Positions 52,993-61,842 of a stretch of DNA of 64,000 nucleotides are shown here, piece after piece. The notes beneath the pieces are model-generated. The model had not been told where the DNA came from. It worked only from the letters and a program-made list of their open reading frames with translations, and searched no databases. How positions within the stretch are numbered: position 1 is the stretch's first letter; every line of letters begins with the position of its first letter. Position numbers and translations under genes: made by a program. The stretch is from contig NZ_LMLB01000011.1 of NCBI RefSeq assembly GCF_001421785.1, positions 1 through 64,000 on the forward strand. Direction: 5' to 3'. This DNA comes from Sphingomonas sp. Leaf33. GTDB lineage: Bacteria; Pseudomonadota; Alphaproteobacteria; Sphingomonadales; Sphingomonadaceae.

Positions 52993-55338
52993 ATGGCGGG
53001 CTGGTCGAAGCAGGCGATGGTGGCGACAACGGTGGCGATGGCGCTGCCGGGGGGCGCGGCGATCGCGCAGACGGGGGCTGCGCTGCTACCGATGCCGGCA
53101 CGGATCGCGCCGGCCGCCGGGCCCGGCTTCACGCTGGCGAGCGGTGCCGGCATCACCGTTCCGGCCGGCGACTCCGGGGCCGCCGCGGCGGCGCGAATCC
53201 TGAGCGATGTCGTTCGCGTCCAGCGCGGCCTGACGCTGGCGCGCGATACGGGCGGGGCGATCCGCTTCGTCCGGGATGCGTCGATCGCCGGGGACGAGGC
53301 GTACCGCCTGACCGCGACCCTGAGCGGCGTCACCATCGCCGCCTCGGGCGACCGCGGGATGCTGTACGGCGCGATGACGCTCGCGCAGCTCGCCAGCCCG
53401 GACCGCAACATCGGCAAGCCCGTCCTGATCGCTGCGCAGACGATCGACGACGCGCCCCGGTTCAAGTGGCGCGGGCTGATGCTCGACGTCGCGCGGCATT
53501 TCCAGCCGATCGCCGTCGTCAAGACGATGGTCGACCAGATGGCGGTGGTGAAGCTCAACACGCTCCACCTCCACCTGACCGACGACCAGGGCTGGCGCGT
53601 CGAGATCCGGAAATACCCCAAGCTGACGCAGGTTGGCGGCTGGCGCCTGCCGCCGTGGACCGGCGGCCCCAGGCCCATCGATAAGGTCGGCGGCAGCTAC
53701 ACGCAGGCGGAATTGAAGGACCTGGTTGCCTATGCCGCCGAGCGTGGCATCACCATCGTGCCCGAGATCGACCTGCCCGGCCACGCGACCGCGCTGGTCG
53801 CCGCCTATCCGGAGCTCGGCATCCTCGGCGACGCGCCGGTCGTCAGCAACAACTGGGGAATCGAGCCCTATCTGTTCAACCCCGGCCCCAAGGGCATCCA
53901 GTTCGTCAAGGACGTGCTGGACGAGCTGATGGCGATCTTCCCCGGCACCTACATCCATCTGGGCGGGGACGAGGCGATCAAGGACCAGTGGCAGCGCAGC
54001 CCGGAGGTCCAGGCGCAGATGAAGGCGCTGGGGCTGAAGGACGAGGAAGCGCTGCAAAGCTGGATGATCGACCAGTTCGGCCTCTATCTTCAGTCGAAGG
54101 GCCGCCGCCTGATCGGCTGGGACGAGATCCTGGAGGGCGGCCTGCCGCAATCGGCCGCGGTCATGTCGTGGCGCGGCGAGAAGGGTGGGATCGAGGCGGC
54201 GAATGCCGGTCACGACGTCGTCATGTCGCCGGGCGGGCCGCTCTACCTCAACCAGACGCAGACGCTGCGCAGCGACGAGCCGCCCGGGCGTTACGACATC
54301 AACTCGTTGGAATCGGTCTACAAATACGACCCGATGCCCGCCGCGATCGCGCCCGATCGCGCGCATCATGTGCTCGGCGCGCAGGGCAATCTGTGGAGCG
54401 AGTATATCGTCACGCCGTACCAGTTGCAGCACCATGCCTTCCCGCGCGCAGGGGCTTTGGCGGAGATCGCGTGGTCGCCCAGGGGAGACAAGAACTTCGC
54501 CGCCTTCCTGCCGCGGCTGATGCGCCAGGCCGATCGCTGGCGGGCGAACGGCGTGCAGGTCGCGGACACGCCGTTCGCCGTCGACTTCACAATTCCCGGC
54601 GGGCGGGGCGCGGCGCTGCGCAAGAACGCCGTTCCGCTGACGTTGTCCGCCCAGGTCGCCTATGGCACGATCCGCTACACCACCGATGGCAGCACCCCGA
54701 CCGCGCGGTCGAAGGCGTACGGCGCGCCGTTCACGGTCAAGCCGGGCATGATCGTCCGCGCCGTGGCGTTCGACGCGAGCGGTTTCGCAACCTCGGCCCC
54801 GCGCGCCTTCGATACGTCGCGGGTCAGCCTGCTCACCCGGATCAACCCGGAATTGAAGGCGTGCCCGGCCGGCAGCCTGGGTCTGCGCCCGCCGCTCCGG
54901 TCGGAAGCGACCGAGAACGCGCCGGTGTACAACATCAACCTGTTCGATACCTGCATCCTCGACCCGGACGTGCCGATGGACGTGGCGAAGGGGTACACGG
55001 TCGAGGTCGTCCGGCTGGCGCGCCACTACGGCCTGGCGCACGAGGCACGGATGGTGCGCGAGCATTACAACGTGTCCGCGCACGGCGAATTGCTGGTCCA
55101 GGTCGGCTGCATCGCGGCGGCCGAGAAGCGCAAGGCCGGCGACAAGACGGCCCGCCCGATCGCGGCCGGCGCCTTCCCGTTGCCCGATCCGAAGACCGCA
55201 CCGCAGACGTTCAGCTTCTCCGGCACCTTCCCCAAAGGTCTGAAGGGTGACCAGGACGTCTGCTTCCAGTTCACCTCGCCGATCGCCGACCCCTATTACA
55301 CGGTCGGCAAGATCACGCTGACGGAAGCGGCCAAGTGA
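52993..55338 (+). CDS. GH20 beta-N-acetylhexosaminidase, exported
   Basis: The 781-residue protein has a signal peptide (cleavage after AIAQ, residue ~26), a GH20b domain and the catalytic barrel with HLHLTDDQGWR and the acid pair Asp326-Glu327 in HLGGDEA. WSEYIVTPYQLQHHAFPR follows later. A C-terminal CHB_HEX_C-like region (TIRYTTDGSTPTARSKAY) and a further beta-domain of ~180 residues complete it. It removes terminal beta-GlcNAc (or GalNAc) by substrate-assisted catalysis. It overlaps the beta-mannosidase gene by four bases. In the locus it would release GlcNAc from antennae and the chitobiose core. Confidence 0.94.
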   Translation: MAGWSKQAMVATTVAMALPGGAAIAQTGAALLPMPARIAPAAGPGFTLASGAGITVPAGDSGAAAAARILSDVVRVQRGLTLARDTGGAIRFVRDASIAGDEAYRLTATLSGVTIAASGDRGMLYGAMTLAQLASPDRNIGKPVLIAAQTIDDAPRFKWRGLMLDVARHFQPIAVVKTMVDQMAVVKLNTLHLHLTDDQGWRVEIRKYPKLTQVGGWRLPPWTGGPRPIDKVGGSYTQAELKDLVAYAAERGITIVPEIDLPGHATALVAAYPELGILGDAPVVSNNWGIEPYLFNPGPKGIQFVKDVLDELMAIFPGTYIHLGGDEAIKDQWQRSPEVQAQMKALGLKDEEALQSWMIDQFGLYLQSKGRRLIGWDEILEGGLPQSAAVMSWRGEKGGIEAANAGHDVVMSPGGPLYLNQTQTLRSDEPPGRYDINSLESVYKYDPMPAAIAPDRAHHVLGAQGNLWSEYIVTPYQLQHHAFPRAGALAEIAWSPRGDKNFAAFLPRLMRQADRWRANGVQVADTPFAVDFTIPGGRGAALRKNAVPLTLSAQVAYGTIRYTTDGSTPTARSKAYGAPFTVKPGMIVRAVAFDASGFATSAPRAFDTSRVSLLTRINPELKACPAGSLGLRPPLRSEATENAPVYNINLFDTCILDPDVPMDVAKGYTVEVVRLARHYGLAHEARMVREHYNVSAHGELLVQVGCIAAAEKRKAGDKTARPIAAGAFPLPDPKTAPQTFSFSGTFPKGLKGDQDVCFQFTSPIADPYYTVGKITLTEAAK

Positions 55339-57902
55339 AGCGCGCCCTCGCCGCCGCCCTGCTGCTCTGTTCGACGTCTGCATTCGCGGCCGAGAAGTCC
55401 GTCGTCCAGCTCGACCGCGGCTGGCAGGTGCGGATCGATCCGGCCGATGCGAATGCAAAGACGCATCCCAGGGAAGCCGCATGGCTCCCCGCGACCGTGC
55501 CCGGCAGCGTGCAGCAGGATCTGATCGCGGCCAAACGCGTGCCCGATCCTTTCCTCGCGCAGAACGAAGCCGCGATTCAATGGGCGGGGCTGACCGACTG
55601 GCAGTGGCGGACGGTCATCGACGTGACGCCCGCGATGCTGGCGCGCGATCATCTGGACCTCGTGTTCGACGGGCTCGACACCTTTGCGGTCGTCAGCGTC
55701 AACGGGCAAAAACTGCTCACTGCCGACAACGCGCATCGCCGCTGGCGGGCGGATGCGAAGCCGCTGCTCAAGGTGGGGCGCAACGAGATCACCGTAAGCA
55801 TCGCCTCGCCGATCAAGCGCCTGCAACCGATGGTTCTGGCCGAGGCGAACCCGCTGCCCGGCGAGTATGACAGCGCGTTCGGCGACGAGCCCAAGGCCAA
55901 GCAGACCTCACCCAATATCCGCAAGCCGAAGTACCAATATGGTTGGGACTGGGGTCCACGGATCGTGACCCTGGGGTTGTGGCGTCCTGCCCGGATCGAG
56001 GCGTGGGACGACGCGCGGATCGACAGTATGCGGATCGACCAGGACGCGCTGACCGAGAACGAAGCGCGGGTCACCGCGATCCTCACCGTCGTCGCCGACG
56101 CCGCCGTCCGCCGCACCGTCCGAGCGGTGGTGACTGCCCCCGATGGCCGCCAGGTGCCCGTCGAGCGCGATGTCGACCTCGCGCCCGGCGAGAACCGCGT
56201 GACCCTGCCGGTGACGATCGTCCAGCCGCAGCGCTGGCAGCCGGTCGGCTATGGCGCGCAGCCGATGTACCGCATCGCCGCCGATCTGGGCGGTGACGAC
56301 CGGGCAGAACGCCGCTTCGGGCTGCGCACGGTCGATCTGATCCGGGACAAGGGCAGCTTCGGATTCAGGATCAACGGGACGGAAGTGTTTGCCAAGGGCG
56401 CGAACCTGATCCCGTTCGACAATTTCCCCTCGCGCGTCACGCCCGCCCAGATACGCACCGTGCTCCAGGGCGCGCGCGATGCTAACATGAACATGATCCG
56501 CGTGTGGGGCGGCGGATACTATCTCGACGACGCCTTCTACGACATCGCCGACGAAATGGGGCTGATGGTGTGGCAGGACTTCATGTTCGGCGGCGCGGTG
56601 ACGCCACCGGATGCGGCGTTCCGGCACAATGTCGCGGCCGAAGCCGAAGAACAGGTCGCGCGGCTGCAGGCGCACCCATCGATCGTCATCTGGGCCGGCA
56701 ACAACGAAGTGCTGTCGGGCTGGGAAAACTGGTCCGATCGCAAGGCGTTCAAGAAGGCGGTCGGCGCGGACGAGCAGGAGCGGATCGGCGTCGGTATGGC
56801 CGTGCTGTTCGACCGCGTATTGCGCGACGCCGTGACGCGGATGTCGCCGGGCACGCCCTATTGGCCGGGGTCGCCCTCGACCGACTACGAAGGGCCGACC
56901 GATACCGACCGCGATGGCGACCGGCATTTCTGGGACGTGTGGTCGGGATCTAAGCCGGTCGAACGCTATCTGGACAGCTGCCCGCGCTTCATGAGCGAAT
57001 ACGGGTTTCAGGCGATGCCGAACCTGGCGACGATCCGGCAGTTCGCGGGGGCAGGCGAGTTGAAGCCCGATAGCCCGGTGCTGAAGGCGCACCAGAAGTT
57101 CCTGGCCGGTGAAGGCAACGCGCGCCTGGAATTCTACCTGCGCGAACGGTTGCGGCCGGCGAAGGACTTCGCCGATTTCGTGTACCTGACCCAGGTCAAC
57201 CAGGCGCAGGCGATCGGCATGGCCGCGCGCCACCACCGCGCGTGCCGGCCGGTGACGCTGGGGTCGCTCTACTGGCAGCTCAACGACACGTGGCCCGCGA
57301 TCAGCTGGGCGAGCATCGACTGGTATGGCCGGTGGAAGCTGCTGAACTTCGAGGCGAAGCGGTTCTTCGCACCCCAGGCGATCGTCGCGGAGCACAAGGG
57401 TGGAGCGACGCATGTGTCGGTCGTGTCCGACGCGACGACGCCGATGCCCGCGACGTGGCGACTGAGCGTGCGCGACATGGCGGGCGCCGTCCTGTCGACA
57501 CGCGAGGAAGCGGTGACGCTCGCCCCGCTGTCGGCGACCGAAATCGCGCGGATCGACGACGCGGCGCTGTTCACGACCGCGCCGGCCAACGCCAGCTATG
57601 CCGTCGCCGAACTGATCGTCGCGGGTGCGCCGGTCAGCCGGACGATCGTGGAGCGCGCACCGCCCAAGGATATGGCTTATCCTGACCCGCAGCTGGCTGC
57701 GACCTGGGCGGGCAAGCGCGTGACGGTCCGCGCAGGCGCCTTGGCGCGGGCGGTGATGCTCGATTTCCGCGACGTCGTGGCCCAGCCGGGCGACAACGGC
57801 TTCGACCTGCTGCCCGGCGAAAGCGTGACGCTGGACGTTGCGTCCGATGCCTCGGCCACGACGCTGGCCAAGGCGCTTACGCTCCGGAGCCTCAACCGAT
57901 GA
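55335..57902 (+). CDS. GH2 beta-mannosidase, exported
   Basis: The 855-residue protein has a signal peptide (cleavage after AFAAE, residue ~19) and GH2 domains in the beta-mannosidase arrangement. The acid/base is Glu458 in WAGNNE and the nucleophile Glu555 in FMSEYGFQ; IRVWGGGYYLDDAFYDIADEMGLMVWQDFMF occupies ~388-418. GH2 proteins with WAGNNE act on beta-mannosides such as the Man-beta-1,4-GlcNAc link of the N-glycan core. Overlaps of four bases join it to the GH20 and GH3 genes. Confidence 0.93.
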   Translation: MKRALAAALLLCSTSAFAAEKSVVQLDRGWQVRIDPADANAKTHPREAAWLPATVPGSVQQDLIAAKRVPDPFLAQNEAAIQWAGLTDWQWRTVIDVTPAMLARDHLDLVFDGLDTFAVVSVNGQKLLTADNAHRRWRADAKPLLKVGRNEITVSIASPIKRLQPMVLAEANPLPGEYDSAFGDEPKAKQTSPNIRKPKYQYGWDWGPRIVTLGLWRPARIEAWDDARIDSMRIDQDALTENEARVTAILTVVADAAVRRTVRAVVTAPDGRQVPVERDVDLAPGENRVTLPVTIVQPQRWQPVGYGAQPMYRIAADLGGDDRAERRFGLRTVDLIRDKGSFGFRINGTEVFAKGANLIPFDNFPSRVTPAQIRTVLQGARDANMNMIRVWGGGYYLDDAFYDIADEMGLMVWQDFMFGGAVTPPDAAFRHNVAAEAEEQVARLQAHPSIVIWAGNNEVLSGWENWSDRKAFKKAVGADEQERIGVGMAVLFDRVLRDAVTRMSPGTPYWPGSPSTDYEGPTDTDRDGDRHFWDVWSGSKPVERYLDSCPRFMSEYGFQAMPNLATIRQFAGAGELKPDSPVLKAHQKFLAGEGNARLEFYLRERLRPAKDFADFVYLTQVNQAQAIGMAARHHRACRPVTLGSLYWQLNDTWPAISWASIDWYGRWKLLNFEAKRFFAPQAIVAEHKGGATHVSVVSDATTPMPATWRLSVRDMAGAVLSTREEAVTLAPLSATEIARIDDAALFTTAPANASYAVAELIVAGAPVSRTIVERAPPKDMAYPDPQLAATWAGKRVTVRAGALARAVMLDFRDVVAQPGDNGFDLLPGESVTLDVASDASATTLAKALTLRSLNR

Positions 57903-60415
57903 TCCTGGCGATCCTGCTGCAAGCCACCGACCCGGTCGGGGCCGCCATCGCGACGATGACGCTGGAGGAAAAGGCCGCTCAGCTCCAGTCGAGCGCGCCC
58001 GCCGACCGGGAAGCCGGGTTGCCGGCCTATGACTGGTGGAACGAGGGGCTCCATGGGCTTGCCCGCAGCGGGCCGTCGACCGTGTTCCCGCAAGCGATCG
58101 GCATGGCGGCGACATGGGACACCGTGCTGGTCGGCCGCATCGGCGACGTCGTCGCGACCGAGGCGCGGGCAAAGTTCAACCGCAAGCCCGTCGGTGCGGA
58201 CCGCCGCATCTACGAAGGGCTGACGATCTGGTCGCCCAACATCAACATCTTCCGCGACCCGCGCTGGGGGCGGGGGCAGGAGACGTACGGCGAGGACCCG
58301 TATCTGACGGGCCGCATCGGCACCGCCTTCGTGCGCGGGTTACAGGGTCCGGATCCCGCGCATCCCAAAGTCATCGCGACGCCGAAGCATTTTGCGGTCC
58401 ACAGCGGGCCGGAAGCGGGGCGCGACGGCTTCGCCGTCATGCCCTCCGCCCGCGACAGGGAGGCGACGTACCTGCCCGCCTTCCGCATGACGGTGACCGA
58501 AGGCGGCGCGCGCTCGCTGATGTGCGCGTACAACTCGATCCACGGCGTGCCGGCGTGCGCGGCGTCGGGCCTGCTGGTCGACCGGCTCCGCAAGGACTGG
58601 GGGTTCAGGGGCTTCACCGTGTCGGATTGCGATGCGGTGTCCAATATCCACCTGTTCCAGCATTACCGGCTGGACGCCGCGGGTGCGGCAGCAGCCGCGG
58701 TGCGGGGTGGCAACGATCTGAATTGCGGCACGGCCTACGGCGCGTTGCCGGCCGCGGTGAAGCGCGGCCTCATTACCGAGGCCGAGATCGACACCGCGCT
58801 CCGCCGGGCGCTGACCGCGCGGCTCGATCTGGGTATCGCGTTCGGCGCGAGCTCGCCATGGTCGCGCATCCGCGGCGATCAGGTCGCGACACCGGCCCAC
58901 GCTGCGCTCGCGCTGGAGGCGGCGCGCAAGAGCATCGTGCTGCTGAAGAACGATGCCGATCGCCTGCCGCTGAAAGCCGGCGCGCGGATCGCGGTCATCG
59001 GGGCGAATGCCGACGATCTCGGCGTGCTCCAGGGCAATTACCATGGCACCGCGGTCGCGCCGGTGACGCCGCTGGAGGGGCTGCGCAAGCGCTTCGCGGT
59101 GACCTTCGCGCAAGGATCGGTGCTCGCCGACGGCGCGCCGGTCGTCGTGCCCGAAACTGCCTTCCGCGACCTGACGGCGGAATATTCGACCGGCGGCAAG
59201 GTGGTCGCGCGCCGGCCGGAGCGCCGGATCGATCACGACTTCAACCGCGCCGCCCCGCTGCCGGGCCTGCCCGCGGAGGGGCCGTTCGCAGTGCGCTGGA
59301 CCGGGCAGTTCGTGCCGCCCGCACCCGGCACCTATGCGCTCGCGATCGACGTCCCGGCGTGCTGGAAATACTGCAAGTCGCACGATGCGGTGCGACTGTG
59401 GATCGACGGCAAGCCGCTCGCCGATGGCGAAGTGAAGAAGGGCCGCGTCGAGGTCACCGTGCAGAGCGACGGCCGCCCCGTGCCGTTCCGGCTGGAGCTC
59501 GATCACGCGTCCGAGGACGAAGGCATTCGCCTGCTCTGGAGCCCGCCTGCCGATCCGCTGATCGCCGAGGCCGTCGCGGCGGCGAAAGCGTCGGATATCG
59601 CGGTGGTCTTCGCCGGGCTCTCGCCCGATCTGGAGGGCGAAGCTTTGCAGGTGCAGGTCCCCGGCTTCGTCGGCGGCGACCGCACCGACATCGGCCTGCC
59701 CGACGCGCAAGTACGGCTGCTCAAGGCCGTCCGCGCCACCGGCAAGCCGGTCGTATTGGTACTGGCGAGCGGCAGTGCAGTGGCGGTCGATCCTGCACTC
59801 GCCGACGCCATCCTGACGATGTGGTATCCGGGCGAAGCCGGCGGCACCGCGCTCGCCGAGACGCTGGCGGGCCTCAGCAACCCGAGCGGGCGCCTGCCGG
59901 TGACCTTCTACAAGGCGACCACCGACCTGCCCGCCTTTGTCGACTACGGCATGAAGGAGCGGACATACCGCTACTTCTCGGGCGAGCCGCTGTGGGGCTT
60001 CGGCCATGGCCTGAGCTACACGCGCTTTGCCTATCAGAACGTCCGGGCGGTCGGGGATCTGGCGAAGGGTATCGCCATCACCGCGCGCCTCGCCAACACC
60101 GGCGCGCGTACTGGCGAGGAAGTCCTCCAGGCCTACGTCGTTCCGCCCGCGACCGACGAGCGGCCCAACTTCACCGACCCGGTCCTGCGCCACCAGCTCG
60201 CCGGGTTCACCCGCACGACTTTGAGCCCCGGCCAGGCGGGCGACGTGTCGCTGACGCTCGACCCCCGGTTCCTGAGCGTCGTGCTGCGCGACGGCACCCG
60301 CCGCGTGCTGCCCGGCACCTATCGCATCTGGATCGGCGGCGGCCAGCCCGATAAGTCCGCAGGTGCCTGGACCGAGATCAATCTGGCAGGCGCAGCACGG
60401 GACTTGCCGAAATGA
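57899..60415 (+). CDS. GH3 beta-glycosidase with PA14 insertion
   Basis: The 838-residue protein has the GH3 barrel with KHFAVHSGPE and the nucleophile Asp243 in TVSDCDA. The (alpha/beta)6 domain follows, into which a PA14-like carbohydrate-binding domain is inserted (~410-555, with GTYALAIDVPACWKYCKSHDAVRLWIDG), then a fibronectin-like C-terminus. The WNEGLHG motif near residue 47 is that of the beta-xylosidase/glucosidase branch. In the Xanthomonas campestris N-glycan cluster a GH3 enzyme removes beta-1,2-xylose, so that activity is a candidate here. Only a short hydrophobic start (MILAILLQ) could act as signal. Confidence 0.9.
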   Translation: MILAILLQATDPVGAAIATMTLEEKAAQLQSSAPADREAGLPAYDWWNEGLHGLARSGPSTVFPQAIGMAATWDTVLVGRIGDVVATEARAKFNRKPVGADRRIYEGLTIWSPNINIFRDPRWGRGQETYGEDPYLTGRIGTAFVRGLQGPDPAHPKVIATPKHFAVHSGPEAGRDGFAVMPSARDREATYLPAFRMTVTEGGARSLMCAYNSIHGVPACAASGLLVDRLRKDWGFRGFTVSDCDAVSNIHLFQHYRLDAAGAAAAAVRGGNDLNCGTAYGALPAAVKRGLITEAEIDTALRRALTARLDLGIAFGASSPWSRIRGDQVATPAHAALALEAARKSIVLLKNDADRLPLKAGARIAVIGANADDLGVLQGNYHGTAVAPVTPLEGLRKRFAVTFAQGSVLADGAPVVVPETAFRDLTAEYSTGGKVVARRPERRIDHDFNRAAPLPGLPAEGPFAVRWTGQFVPPAPGTYALAIDVPACWKYCKSHDAVRLWIDGKPLADGEVKKGRVEVTVQSDGRPVPFRLELDHASEDEGIRLLWSPPADPLIAEAVAAAKASDIAVVFAGLSPDLEGEALQVQVPGFVGGDRTDIGLPDAQVRLLKAVRATGKPVVLVLASGSAVAVDPALADAILTMWYPGEAGGTALAETLAGLSNPSGRLPVTFYKATTDLPAFVDYGMKERTYRYFSGEPLWGFGHGLSYTRFAYQNVRAVGDLAKGIAITARLANTGARTGEEVLQAYVVPPATDERPNFTDPVLRHQLAGFTRTTLSPGQAGDVSLTLDPRFLSVVLRDGTRRVLPGTYRIWIGGGQPDKSAGAWTEINLAGAARDLPK

Positions 60416-61842
60416 CCATCACGCGTCGCACCTTCGTCGGAGCCACAGCCGCGCTCGCCGCGCTGCCCGCGCACGCGAAGGACGACGCACCCCCGGCGAC
60501 CCCGACCAAACGCCCGCCCGTCACCGAGCGCAAGTTCGTCAGCAAGGCGATCGAGCGCGAGATCGTGCGGGTGAAGGCGAAGATCGCCGACCCGAAACTC
60601 GCCTGGATGTTCGAGAATGCGTATCCCAATACGCTCGACACCACGGTCAGGATGAGCACGGTCGCCGGACGCCCGGACAGCTTCGTCATCACTGGCGACA
60701 TCCCCTGCCTGTGGCTGCGGGATTCGGCCGCGCAGGTGAAGCCGTACCTGCACCTCATCAAGAAGGACCCCAAGCTCGACGAGCTGTTCCGGGGCCTCAT
60801 TGCCCGCCACGCGCGCTCGATCCTGATCGACCCGTATGCCAACGCCTTCATGGAAGACCCGACGGCGAAGACAAATCTCGGCTGGGCGCTGAAGGACGAA
60901 ACCGAGATGCGCCCCGGCGTCGCGGAGCGGAAGTGGGAGATCGATTCGCTCTGCTACGCGCTGCGCCTGGCGTACCTCTACTGGCGCGAGATGCGCGACC
61001 CGCGGCCGTTCGACGTGACCTGGGCGAAGTCGGCGCGGCTGATCGTCCAGACCTTTCGCGAGCAGCAGCGCAAGGACGGCCCCGGCCCCTACAGTTTCCG
61101 CCGCACCGCCAACCAGCCGTCAGAAACCTTGTTGTGGGGCCATGGCAACCCGACCAGGCCGGTCGGGCTGATCCACTCGGGTTTCCGCCCGTCGGACGAT
61201 GCCTGCCTCTACCCCTTCCTGATTCCGGCCAACATGTTCGCGGTCATCACGCTACGCGAACTCGCGGTCGTCGCGGCCGAAGCGGCGGGCGACATGAAGC
61301 TCGCGATGGACGCCAAGGCGCTGTCGGACGAGGTCGAAACCGCGATCCAGCAGTACGGCAAGATGCGGTTGCGCGATGGGCGCGAGGTATGGGCCTACGA
61401 GGTCGACGGCTTCGGCAACGCGGTCTTCATGGACGACGCGAACGTGCCGTCGCTCTCGGGGCTGGGCTATCTCGGCTGCGTAAAGCCCGAGGATCCGCTG
61501 TGGCGCCGCACCGAAGCCGCCGCCTGGAGCGATGCCAACCCCTGGTTCTTCCGCGGCAAGGCGGTGGAGGGGATCGGCGGCCCCCACGTCGGTCCCGGCC
61601 AGGTCTGGCCGATGTCGCTGACCATCCGCGCGCTGTCCGCGGTCGACGACACGACCGTGCGCCAGTGCCTGAAGTGGTTGCGCGACACCGACGGCGGCAC
61701 CGGCTTCATCCACGAAGCGGTGGACCAGGATAACCCGGCGAAGTTCACGCGCGACTGGTTCGCCTGGGCGAACGGCCTGTTCGGCGAACTGATCGTGAAG
61801 CTGGCCGACGAACGCCCGCACATATTGGGGACCGAATTATGA
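60412..61842 (+). CDS. GH125 exo-alpha-1,6-mannosidase, exported
   Basis: The 476-residue protein has a Tat-type leader (TRRTFVGATAALAALPAHA) and the GH125 pattern (ITGDIPCLWLRDSAAQVKPY near residue 95, WEIDSLCYALRLAYLYW, HSGFRPSDDACLYPFLIPANMF, GPHVGPGQVWPMSL and WFAWANGLFGELI). GH125 inverting enzymes release alpha-1,6-linked mannose. It overlaps the GH3 and GH92 genes by four bases, giving one operon for mannosyl-glycan breakdown. Confidence 0.93.
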   Translation: MTITRRTFVGATAALAALPAHAKDDAPPATPTKRPPVTERKFVSKAIEREIVRVKAKIADPKLAWMFENAYPNTLDTTVRMSTVAGRPDSFVITGDIPCLWLRDSAAQVKPYLHLIKKDPKLDELFRGLIARHARSILIDPYANAFMEDPTAKTNLGWALKDETEMRPGVAERKWEIDSLCYALRLAYLYWREMRDPRPFDVTWAKSARLIVQTFREQQRKDGPGPYSFRRTANQPSETLLWGHGNPTRPVGLIHSGFRPSDDACLYPFLIPANMFAVITLRELAVVAAEAAGDMKLAMDAKALSDEVETAIQQYGKMRLRDGREVWAYEVDGFGNAVFMDDANVPSLSGLGYLGCVKPEDPLWRRTEAAAWSDANPWFFRGKAVEGIGGPHVGPGQVWPMSLTIRALSAVDDTTVRQCLKWLRDTDGGTGFIHEAVDQDNPAKFTRDWFAWANGLFGELIVKLADERPHILGTEL

